In this document: piece after piece, positions 25,302 to 33,982 of the stretch
Numbering within the stretch: the first letter of the stretch is position 1
Layout: every line of letters begins with the position of its first letter
Assembly: GCA_949130485.1 (NCBI GenBank)
Contig: OX422205.1
Coordinates: forward strand, 3,082,415 to 3,146,414
DNA length: 64,000 nt
DNA from: Agelas oroides
Lineage: Eukaryota > Porifera > Demospongiae > Agelasida > Agelasidae
Direction: 5' to 3'
Notes under the pieces: generated by a model
Told to the model about the DNA's origin: nothing
Seen by the model: the letters and a program-made list of their open reading frames with translations, nothing else
Databases searched by the model: none
Position numbers and translations under genes: made by a program

Positions 25302-25549
25302 ATGTCAGCATGGACTTCCATCCAAGACTAGAACAGCCTCCCACGGTGAAATTTTATGCCAGAGTCCCCTTTCTCTAACTAAAAAATAAACAACCGAATC
25401 TAGCTTTTCAAAGTGGTAGATTGACCTCGTCCAGTGCCTTGGCATCTATCTCGTAGCTCTTCGGTACAAAGGTCATTCTTCTTTGGTGATGTAATTGAAA
25501 TTACGTCATGGGCACCAGATGTTGTGAACTTAGTGCGCCCCCTTTGCAA
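25302..25549 (-). repeat. Right arm of the long internal inverted repeat
   Basis: This arm runs from ATGTCAGCATGGACTTCCAT to GCGCCCCCTTTGCAA and is the reverse complement of 23355-23624. It ends 137 bp inside the right terminus of the transposon; the left arm is 1.54 kb from the left terminus. The pair is thus not the transposon's own terminal repeat. It may be a nested foldback element or an inverted duplication. Confidence 0.8.
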
Positions 25550-25686
25550 TAATGATGCACATCTCGGCTTCTACTGCACCGATTCGCGTGAAATAAAAAC
25601 CGTTGTACTCAAAATTGAATGCTGAATCCGATAAGTATTACTACAATAGTTTATGTAAAAGTTTGGAAAACCTTCCGGAATCACTA

Positions 25687-25947
25687 TTAAATGCCAGGAG
25701 AAATGAGGAAAGCATATTTCCTCTAATGTTGAGTTCCTGTGAAGCACGTGCAGGCCTGTTAAAGTGCCAGCAAAGACGGAGATAACAGTTTTCACCACTG
25801 TGGAGGTGTTGTGAGGCTCGTGCAAGCCTGGCTTGGTACCAAGAAAGATTGAGAAAGCAATTTTCATTGCAGTGGGGGTGCTGAGTGATTCGTGCATGTA
25901 TGCTTAAGTTGCTGGAAGGTCGGAAAAAGCCATTTTAATCACTGTGG
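25687..25947 (-). repeat. Inverted five-monomer cassette, copy 6, second part
   Basis: It completes the cassette broken at 21815 and ends at the usual junction AATCACTGTGGGTACGTAAAC. Joined across the transposon the cassette is about 350 bp long, like copies 8 and 9. Confidence 0.85.
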
Positions 25948-26596
25948 GTACGTAAACGGTCCTACACGTGCTTCACTGCACCTACACAGTGATCAAAACT
26001 GCTTTATCGATCTTTCCTGGCACTTAAATAAGCTTGCACGAGCTTCAGCAGACCTCCACAGCAGTGAAAACTGCTTTCACCATCCTTTTTGGCACTTAAA
26101 CAAGCCTGCACTTGCTTCACAGCACCTCCACGATGATGAAAATTGCTTTTTCGATCTTTCCTGGTACCAAACCAGGCTTTCACGAGCTTCACAAGACCAA
26201 CACAGCGGTGAAAACTGTTTTCTCCGCCTTTCCTGCCACTTAAACAGGCCTGCACGAGCTTCACAGGACCTCCACACTAGAGAAAATATCCTTTGCTCAT
26301 CTCCCCTGGCATTTAAACAGGTTTGTACCACTTTCACATGCCCCCGCACAGTGGTTAAAATGGCTTTGTTTGACCTTCCAGCCACTTAAACATACCTGCA
26401 CGAGTTACTCAGCACCCCCACAGTGATGAAAACTGCTTTCTCGCTCTTTCCTGGCAATGAAATGGGCTTGTACGAGCCTCACAGCTCCTCCATAGTGGTG
26501 AAAACTGCTTTCTCCGTCCTTGCAGGTACATAAACAGGCCTGCACGTACCTACACAGTGATCAAAACTGCTTTCCCGATCTTTCCTGGCACTAAAC
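25687..26596. repeat. 72-bp satellite array, block 3
   Basis: The array resumes with the second half of the split inverted cassette (to about 25947) and then forward monomers up to the retrotransposon's TAGATAGA tail at 26597. The last monomers (about 26300-26596) match 36190-36493, the left flank of the second retrotransposon copy. Confidence 0.92.
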
Positions 26597-26627
<31 letters not shown>

Positions 26628-26779
26628 ACTTTTATTTTGAATAGGAATACTCCATCAGCTCATATAGCCGGTCTTCCTGGAGGTCCTAATACAAAGCAAA
26701 AGATAAAAGGATATAAAAAACAGAAGACAAAATGTACACACAAAAAGAGGGAAAAGGAAAAAAATCCAAAATTAGAGCT

Positions 26780-28987
26780 CTAACAGCTGACCAAAAACAA
26801 ATTCTGTACGTAACTTTTAAAGGCAGTTTCTGAGCGAATAGTCTTGATATTATTTGGAAGGTGATTCCAGTCAAAAGCAGCCTGATATTCAAAGGAGTTG
26901 CGATAAAAGTTAGTAGTTGGTCTCTTTAGGTAGAGGTTGCTACTGCCCCTGGTAGTGCGGAGGCCAAGGCTCTTGTTGGTAACAAACTTGGAGCACAGAT
27001 ACCGTGGAGCTCTTCCGAGGAGACATTTATGTACCAAGGCAAGTCTGAACAACCTCCTCCTTTGCTCCAGTGGTACCCAACCCAACCTACTCCTCAGCAT
27101 TGCACTACAGGCAAGTCGTGGTGAGGATGTGATTAGCCGCATCCCATAGTTTTGCAACCGTTCGATTTCGTGTCTCAATGCTGCCCCACATTCCATCCAG
27201 ACAACACAGCAATAGTCCATATGGGGAAGTACCAGAGCATTATACAGTTTTATCTTGGTCTCAAATGGTAGAACGGAAGACACCCTTCTGAGTCTGGCCA
27301 GACTGCTCAAGCAGCTTTGTCTCACCTTACACACTTGGTCATTCCAGTTGAGGTTTCTGTCTATATCCTCCCCCAAATATCTTACTTTCTCCTCACTCAC
27401 AAGTATTGATCCATCTAGCTGGATACGAATCCGTTCAGCCTCACACTTTCTACGTCTCCTGCTTAGGACCATCAGTTGAGTTTTGCTCACATTCATCTTC
27501 AACTGATTCCGTTTGATCCAGTGGGCCACTGCTCCAAGCTCTGCTTCAAGAACTTCCTGTACTTCCTGAGGATCTTTGCTTGAGAAGTAGATAGTGGTGT
27601 CATCTGCATAGAGGTTCACATTGCAATTTTCAATGACACTGGGGAGATAATTCATAAAAATTGTAAAAAGCAAAGGACCCAAAATGGAGCCCTGCAGAAC
27701 TCCTTTCACCATCTCACTCCATGTCGACTTTGCTGCGCCCACTACTACTCTCTGCTGTCTGTCCGTCAGGCAGCTTAGAAACCACTCCTTTTCATTGCCC
27801 CTTACGCCATTGGCCTCCAGTTTGGCTACCAACAGGTTGTGATCAATTGAGTCAAAGGCCTTACTGAGGTCAATCAAAATAGTACCTACTATTTCATCCC
27901 TATCCAAGGCAGCTCGCCAATCATCCACTGACCTCAAAAGTACATGCTGGGTGTTGTGGAGAGGGCGAAACCCAGATTGAGCTGAGTGCAAGAGGGAGTT
28001 ATCCTGTAAATACACAAACAGCTGGGTATGCACTATGGCCTCAAAGACTTTAGCGACTATTGGGAGGACTGATACTGGTCGATAGTTCTCAGCCAACTCT
28101 TTGTCACCTTTCTTAGGTACTGGAGTCACATGAGCAACCTTCCAGTCCCTTGGGATCTGCCCTATTTTCAAGCTGTAATTAAACAGCTTAGTCAAGCTTG
28201 TTGCTATTCCAGGAGCAGTCATTCTCAACAGCTTTGCAGAGATGCCATCAGCACCAGTGGCTTTCCTCTCATTTAAGTTTGTAAGATGACGTAGCACAGT
28301 CTCCTTATCAATCTCAGTGAACTCAAACCTAGCATTCACAGGGGGAATTTCAGGATCCTTGACCACACCCATAACGGGGTTGGAACTACCCACACAACTA
28401 GAAAAGTAGGAGTTCATTTCCTCTGCTATCTGTTGACTGTCACTCAGCTCTCCTTGGTTAGTTCTGATCACAGATATACCTCGTCTCTGTTTTCGTCCCA
28501 AAACTCTATCAATTTCCTTCCACATCCGCCGCGGTTGCCTAGCCGCATCTCTGCACACTCCTTCAAAGTGGTCAACTTTTGCATCCTTCAGCTGCCTCTT
28601 AACCAGATTATGTAGCTTCCTAAAGCGCTCCCAATCCATGGGGTCCCTTGTTTTCCTAAACTTCTTTCTAAAATAATTTCTAGCTCTCATCACTCTCCTA
28701 ACTTCCTCTGTAATCCATGGCAGTGAGTCTTGTCTCACCCTCACCTTCACAAATGGGGCATGGTCGTCGACCACGGACAAAAACAGAGACCTCCAGTATT
28801 CCCACTTTTCGTCAATAGTGTCAAATGAATCCATCACAAGCCATGGGGCTTCTATCAACTCACAGCAGAGCTTCTCCCTGTTACACTTTTTGAAACTCCT
28901 GACCTTCTTGACACAATGACTCACCACCTTCACGTCTTCACTGTACACTCCAAAGATCATAAGATGGTCACTGTCACTTCCAAGCAT
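26780..28987 (-). CDS. Retrotransposon reverse transcriptase (ORF2 C-terminal part), copy 1
   Basis: This 735-codon frame encodes the enzyme that copies the element's RNA at a nicked target site. Residues 1-15 are the tail of the endonuclease (SDSDHL, holding the SDH motif). A basic linker follows to about residue 170. RT blocks follow: KATGADGIS (242-250), NYRPVSVLPIVAKVFE (301-316), SAQSGFRP (335-342), motif A LIDLSKAFD (371-379, catalytic Asp 373), QGSILGPLLF (432-441) and the catalytic YADD (460-463). The C-terminus has the NALVLPHMDYC and WNHLP..I segments typical of CR1/L2/Jockey-type ORF2. Residue 431 is Leu, where the family and copy 2 have Pro (GVPQGS). The ATG at 28985 is probably not the original start, because the endonuclease lies directly upstream in another frame. 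Confidence 0.88.
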   Translation of the reverse strand: MLGSDSDHLMIFGVYSEDVKVVSHCVKKVRSFKKCNREKLCCELIEAPWLVMDSFDTIDEKWEYWRSLFLSVVDDHAPFVKVRVRQDSLPWITEEVRRVMRARNYFRKKFRKTRDPMDWERFRKLHNLVKRQLKDAKVDHFEGVCRDAARQPRRMWKEIDRVLGRKQRRGISVIRTNQGELSDSQQIAEEMNSYFSSCVGSSNPVMGVVKDPEIPPVNARFEFTEIDKETVLRHLTNLNERKATGADGISAKLLRMTAPGIATSLTKLFNYSLKIGQIPRDWKVAHVTPVPKKGDKELAENYRPVSVLPIVAKVFEAIVHTQLFVYLQDNSLLHSAQSGFRPLHNTQHVLLRSVDDWRAALDRDEIVGTILIDLSKAFDSIDHNLLVAKLEANGVRGNEKEWFLSCLTDRQQRVVVGAAKSTWSEMVKGVLQGSILGPLLFTIFMNYLPSVIENCNVNLYADDTTIYFSSKDPQEVQEVLEAELGAVAHWIKRNQLKMNVSKTQLMVLSRRRRKCEAERIRIQLDGSILVSEEKVRYLGEDIDRNLNWNDQVCKVRQSCLSSLARLRRVSSVLPFETKIKLYNALVLPHMDYCCVVWMECGAALRHEIERLQNYGMRLITSSPRLACSAMLRSRLGWVPLEQRRRLFRLALVHKCLLGRAPRYLCSKFVTNKSLGLRTTRGSSNLYLKRPTTNFYRNSFEYQAAFDWNHLPNNIKTIRSETAFKSYVQNLFLVSC

Positions 28988-29460
28988 CCGACCTGCAGAA
29001 ATCTGTCAGGATGAGTTACAAGGAGAAGGTCAATGAGGGATTCAGAGTTGCTGGTGATACGAGTTGGTGTTGTGATTAACTGCTTCAAGTTGCAGACGTC
29101 GGCTGCCAGCATCAGCTCTTGGGTACAAGAATCAGGATGAAGCACATTGCAGTTGAAGTCGCCCATAACTACCATTTCTTTGCCTTCCTGTGTAGCCACT
29201 TTGAACATTTCACAGATTCTTTCAATGACTGGCCAACTAGCCCCAGGAGGGCGATAAGCAGTACACATCAAAACCTCCCTCTTTTGGAACCTTATCTCAA
29301 TCCAAATTGCCTCAATGCCCTCCGTTTCAAGATCTATTCTCCTCCAACTCGAGAACGATAAACAAGGACTCCTCCTCCTTACTGATTCCTCCTGTCTTTC
29401 CGGTATATCTTGTAGCCTTCCAAGCCAACTTCTCCATCGTCCACAGTGTTGTTCAACCAT
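28957..29460 (-). pseudogene. APE endonuclease middle part, frameshifted, copy 1
   Basis: From about 29342 down this frame encodes the central endonuclease. It reads RIDLETEGIEAIWIEI, then TAYRPP, the active-site strand VVMGDFNCN, and the TTPTRITSNSESLIDLLLVT segment. The domain should nick DNA to prime reverse transcription. The first about 40 codons of the open frame (from 29460) are out of the true frame. Near 28985-28996 a one-base shift breaks the join to the SDH motif, which continues in the reverse transcriptase frame as LGSDSDHLMIFGVY. The domain therefore cannot be made as one chain. Confidence 0.82.
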
Positions 29461-29874
29461 GTTTCCCCAATTCCTATGACCCAGCTCTGTTGTGACCTCT
29501 CCTGCACAAAGCTCCTGATTTCTTCCATTTTTTGTAGGAGACTCCTAGCATTCAGGTGACAAAAAACAACAGCATTCAATTTTGTGTGATCAGGTCCAAT
29601 TGATGCACACCTGTCATCCGGATCCAACCCATTGTTATAGGAGCTATTGAAACTAGCTTCAATAAAGGGGAGCTCTCTCCTCAGACAGTCGGGACAGAAC
29701 CACAGCTCACTATCGTTCTCACCTATCCGTTGGTATTCCACGGGGGCCACTCCACAACATTTGGCATGCGTCCATTTTCCACACTTCGAGCACTCAATGC
29801 CCTGCTGAACACTAGTCACCGGTTTAGCACAGACAGTACAGGGAAACTTGTACCTAGGGCCGGGATTCCTCTCA
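29379..29874 (-). pseudogene. 2A remnant, PHD finger and endonuclease N-terminus, copy 1
   Basis: The frame begins inside satellite (open from 29957) and enters the element as AERNPGP, with NPGP at 29856-29867. A C4HC3 PHD finger follows at 29685-29840 (CTVC, CSKC, WTHAKC, CPDC, all ligands present). The endonuclease N-terminus comes next, with catalytic-type HLNARSLL and GETWLNN and then GYKIYRKDRRNQ. A TAA at 29379-29381 stops the frame. Directly beyond it the same frame reads GGGVLVYRS, the next conserved endonuclease strand, so the TAA is a nonsense mutation and not the natural end. A frameshift follows near 29337-29347. Confidence 0.82.
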
Positions 29875-30282
29875 GCGAGCTGCAGCAGACCTCCACAGTA
29901 GTGAAAATAGCTTTCACCGTCTTTTTTGGCACTTAAACAAGCCTGCATGTGCTTCACAGCACCTCCACGGTGATGAAAATTGCTTTCTCGATCTTTCCTG
30001 GTACCAAATCAGGCTTGCACGAGCTTCACAGGAGTTCCACAGTGGATAAAATGTCTCTGTCGAACCGTCCCAGCACTTAAACAGGCCTACACGTATTACT
30101 CAGCACCTACACAGTGATGAAAACTGCTTTCTCGATCTTTCCTGATTTTTAAACAGGCATGCACGAGCTTCACAGCACCTCCACAGTGGTTAAAATGGCT
30201 TTGTCGAACCGTCCCGGCACTTAAACAGGGCTGCACGTATTACCCAGCACATACACAGTGTTGAAAACTGCTTTCTCGATCC

Positions 30283-30466
30283 TATGCGATGCACGTACAG
30301 GCCTGTTTAGGTGCCAGGAAGGATCGAGAAAGGAGTTTTCACCAATGTGGAGGTCTTGTGAAGCTCGTGCAAGGCTGTTTTTGGGCCAGGAAAGATGGAG
30401 ACAGGAATTTTCACGACTGTGGAGCTGCTGTAATGTTTGTGCAGGCCTGTTCAAATATCAGGAATC
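30283..30466 (-). repeat. In-place inversion of about 2.5 monomers
   Basis: In the paralogous block the forward sequence at about 40173-40355 runs from CCTGATATTTAAAC to GTACGTGCATCACAT. Here the same stretch lies reversed between CTCGATCCT on the left and ATCACCTCCGCACTAGAG on the right, and both flanks match the paralogue. Nothing else is lost; a few bases at the right junction (AT) are duplicated. Confidence 0.85.
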
Positions 30467-31145
30467 ACCTCCGCACTAGAGAAAATATGGTTTCCTCATC
30501 TCCCCTCGCATTTAAACAGGCTTGCACGAGCTTCACAAGACCTACACAGTGGTGAAAACTGATTTCTCCGTCTTTCCTGCCACTTAAACAGGCCTGCACG
30601 AGCTTCACAGGAACTCCACACTAGAGAAAATTGCTTTCCTCATCTCCCCTGGCATTTAAACAGGTTTGTACCACCTTCACATGCCCTCCACGGTGGTTAA
30701 AATGTCTTTGTACGACCTTCCAGCCACTTAAACATACCTGCAAGAGTTACTCAGCACCCCTACAGTGATGAAAAGTGCTTTCTCGCTCATTCCTGGCAAT
30801 GAAATGGGCTTGCACGAGCTTCACAGCTCCTCCATAGTGGTGAAAACTGCTTTTTCCGTCCTTGCAGGTGCATAAACAGGCCTGCACGTACCTACACAGT
30901 GACCAAAACTGCTTTCTCGATCTTTCCTGGCACTAAAATAAGCTTGCACGAGCTTCAGCAGACCTCCAAAGTAGTGAAAATAGTTTTCACCGTCTTTTTT
31001 TGCACTTAAACAGGCCTGCATGTGCTTCACAGCACCTCCACGGTGATGAAAACTGCATTCTCACTCTTCCCTGGCACTAAAATGGGCTTACACGAGCTTC
31101 ACAACACCTCCATAGTGTTGAAAACTGCTTTCTCCGTCCTTGCAG

Positions 31146-31505
31146 GGGGCCTTTGAAGCTCCTGCAGGCCTGTTGATGTGTGGGAAGGTGCGAGAAAGCC
31201 ATTTTAACCACTGTGGAGGTCATGTGAAGCTGGTGCAAGCCTGTTTAAATGCCAGGGGAGATGAGGAAAGCATATTTTCTCTAATGTTGAGTTCCTGTGA
31301 AGCACGTGCAGGCCTGTTAAAGTGCCAGCAAAGACGGGAGTAACAGTTTTCACCACTGCGGAGGTGTTGTGAGGCTCGTGCAAGCCTGGCTTGGTACCAA
31401 GAAAGATTGAGAAAGCAATTTTCATTGCAGTGGGGGTGCTGAGTGACTCGTGCAGGTATGTTTAAGTTGTTGGAAGGTCGGACAAAGTCATTTTAATCAC
31501 TGTGG
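31146..31505 (-). repeat. Inverted five-monomer cassette, copy 7
   Basis: The left junction is CCTTGCAGGGGGCCTTTGAAG. It shares the variant AGACGGGAGTAACAG with the near-identical copy 10 (AGACGGGAATAACAG), 9,869 bp away. Confidence 0.87.
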
Positions 31506-32610
31506 GTACTTAAACGGTCCTGCACGTGCTTCACAGCACCTACACAGTGATCAAAACTGCTTTCTCGTTCTTTTTTGGTACCAAACCAGGCTTGCATGAG
31601 CTTCACAGGACTTCCACAGTGGATAAAATGTCTCTGTCAAACCATCCCAGCACTTAAACAGGCCTACACATATTACTCAGCACCTACACAGTGATGAAAA
31701 CTGCTTTCTCGATCTTTCCTGATATTTCAACAGGCCTGCACGAGCTTCACAGCACCTCCACAGTCGTGAAAGTTCCTTTCTCGATCTTCCCTGGGATTTA
31801 AACAGGCTTGCACAAGCTTCACAAGACTTCCACAGTGGTTAAAATGGCTTTGTCGAACCGTCCAGGCACTTAAACAGGGCTGCACGTATTACCCAGCACA
31901 TACACAGTGATTAAAACTGCTTTCTCGATCCTTCCGGAAATTTAAACAGGCCTGCACGAACTTTACAGCAGCTCCACAGTCGTGAAAATTCCTGTCTCCA
32001 TCTTTCCTGGCCCAAAAACAGGCTTGGACGAGCTTCACAAGACCTCCACAGTGGTGAAAACTCCTTTCTCCATCCTTCCTGGCACCTAATCAGGCTTGTA
32101 CGTGCATCGAATCACCTCCGCACTAGAGAAAATATGGTTTCCTCATCTCCCCTCGCATTTAAACAGGCTTCCACGAGCTTCACAAGACCTACACAGTGGT
32201 GAAAACTGCTTTCTCCGTCTTTCCTGCCACTTAAACAGGCCTGCACGAGCATCACAGGACCTCCACACTAGAGAAAATTACTTTCCTCATCTCCCTAGCA
32301 TTTAAACAGGTTTGTACCACCTTCACATGCCCTCCACAGTGGTTAAAATGGCTTTGTCCGACCTTCCAGCCACTTAAAAATCCGTGCACGAGTTACTCAG
32401 CACCCCCACAGTGACGAAAACTGCTTTCTCGCTCTTTACTGGCAATGAAATGGGCTCGCCCGAGCTTCACAGCTCCTCCATAGTGATGAAAACTTCTTTT
32501 TCCGTCCTTACAGGTGCATAAACAGGCTTGCACGTACCTACAGTGATCAAAACTGCTTTCTCGATCTTACACTTCCATAGTGTTGAAAACTGCTTTCTCC
32601 GTCCTTGCTG

Positions 32611-32959
32611 GTGTCCTTTGAAGCTCCTGCAGGCCTGTTGATGTGTGGGAAGGTGCGAGAAAGCCATTTTAACCACTGTGGAGGTGGTACAAGCCTGTTT
32701 AAATGCCAGGGGAGATGAGGAAAGCATATTTGCTCTAATGTTGAGTTCCTGTGAAGCACGTGCAGGCCTGTTAAAGTGCCAGCAAAGACGGAGATAACAG
32801 TTTTCACCACTGTGGAGGTGTTGTGAGGCTCGTGCAAGCCTGGCTTGGTACCAAGAAAGATTGAGAAAGCAATTTTCATTGCAGTGGGGGTGCTGAGTGA
32901 ATCGTGCAGGTATGCTTAAGTTGCTGGAAGGTCGGGCAAAGCCATTTTAATCACTGTGG
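32611..32959 (-). repeat. Inverted five-monomer cassette, copy 8 (12-bp deletion type)
   Basis: The left junction reads CGTCCTTGCTGGTGTCCTTTG. It has the short GTGGAGGTGGTACAAGCC form, so it belongs with copies 6 and 9. Confidence 0.85.
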
Positions 32960-33634
32960 GTACTTAAACGGTCCTACACGTGCTTCACTGCACCTACACA
33001 GTGATCAAAACTGCTTTATCGATCTTTCCTGGCACTTAAATAAGCTTGCACGAGCTTCAGCAGACCTCCACAGCAGTGAAAACTGCTTTCACCATGTTTT
33101 TTGGCACTTAAACAAGCCTGCACTTGCTTCACAGCACCTCCACGATGATGAAAATTGCTTTTTTGATCTTTCCTGGTACCAAACCGGGCTTTCACGAGCT
33201 TCACAAGACCTCCACAGTGGTGAAAACTCCTTTCTCCATCTTTCCTGCCACTTAAACAGGCCTGCACGAGCTTCACAGGACCTCCACACTAGAGAAAATT
33301 GCTTTCCTCATCTCCCCTAGCATTTCAACAGGTTTGTACCACCTTCACAAGCCCTCAACAGTGGTTAAAATGGCTTTGTCCGACCTTCCAGCCACTTAAA
33401 AATCCCTGCACGAGTTACTCAGCAACCCCACAGTGACGAAAACTGCTTTCTCGCTCTTTACTGGCAACGAAATGGGCTTGCCCGAGCTTCACAGCTCCTC
33501 CATAGTGATGAAAACTGCTTTTTCCGTCCTTGTAGGTGCGTAAACACGCCTGCACGTACCTACACAGTGATCAAAACTGCTTTCTCGATCTTACACCTCC
33601 ATAGTGTTGAAAACTGCTTTCTCCGTCCTTGCAG

Positions 33635-33982
33635 GGGTCCTTTGAAGCTCCTGCAGGCCTGTTGATGTGTGGGAAGGTGTGAGAAAGCCATTTTAACCAC
33701 TGTGGAGGTGGTACAAACCTCTTCAAATGCCAGGGGAGGTGAGGAAAGCATATTTGGTCTAATGTTGAGTTCCTGTGAAGCACGTGCAGGCCTGTTAAAG
33801 TGCCAGCAAAGACGGAGATAACAGTTTGCTCCACTGTGGAGGTGTTGTGAGGCTCGTGCAAGCCTAGCTTGGTACCAAGAAAGATTGAGAAAGCAATTTT
33901 CTTTGCAGTGGGGGTGCTGAGTGATTCGTGCAGGTATGCTTAAGTTGCTGGAAGGTCGGACAAAGCGATTTTAATCACTGTG
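33635..33982 (-). repeat. Inverted five-monomer cassette, copy 9 (12-bp deletion type)
   Basis: It lies about 1 kb from copy 8 with the same short form. Several private substitutions (for example AACAGTTTGCTCCACTGTGG) show it is one of the more diverged copies. Confidence 0.84.

Larger units (their letters stand above)
21816..25686. mobile_element. 3.87-kb DNA transposon with 15-bp TIRs, hAT-like or unclassified
   Basis: The ends are perfect 15-bp inverted repeats, TAGTGATTCCGGAAG (21816-21830) and its complement (25672-25686). They are flanked by the direct repeat TTAAATG (21809-21815 and 25687-25693), which occurs once in intact monomers, so it is a 7-bp target duplication. The TAGTG start resembles hAT termini, but hAT elements normally duplicate 8 bp, so the superfamily is uncertain. 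No frame longer than about 110 codons and no transposase motif was seen, so it is non-autonomous. The interior is not satellite: it holds a pair of long inverted arms, a poly-C/CA tract and possibly captured host DNA. Confidence 0.82.
26597..29874 (-). mobile_element. CR1/L2-like non-LTR retrotransposon, copy 1, 5'-truncated and broken
   Basis: This 3,278-bp element lies on the minus strand. From 5' to 3' it holds a 2A-like NPGP remnant, a PHD finger, an APE endonuclease, a reverse transcriptase and a short 3' UTR. An AATAAA (26631-26636, complement) is followed by a tail of about 7.5 TCTA units (26597-26626). The short tandem-repeat tail and the lack of poly(A) suit CR1/L2-type elements. The host junctions show no target duplication: relative to intact monomers, 8-9 bp (around AAGCTTGC) are missing at the insertion. 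A stop and two frameshifts interrupt the coding region. There is no complete 5' end. Confidence 0.9.
26300..31750. repeat. Segmental duplication of about 5.5 kb carrying a retrotransposon, copy 1
   Basis: It matches about 36190-41620 at an offset of 9,889 bp left of and through the retrotransposon, falling to 9,869 bp near 31140. Both copies carry the retrotransposon at the same point of the same monomer. Copy 1 differs by an inverted stretch at 30283-30466. Confidence 0.8.

Noticed and set aside
25051..25389. 112-codon plus-strand frame in the 3.87-kb transposon
   Set aside because: It runs into the inverted arm and has no recognisable domain or convincing start context. It is likely a chance frame.
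26597..26626. The TAGA run as an independent microsatellite
   Set aside because: It occurs in both copies exactly at the element's 3' end after AATAAA, so it is the retrotransposon's own tail.
26937..29495. Plus-strand frames of 60-80 codons within the retrotransposons
   Set aside because: They are antisense shadows of the reverse transcriptase and endonuclease frames.
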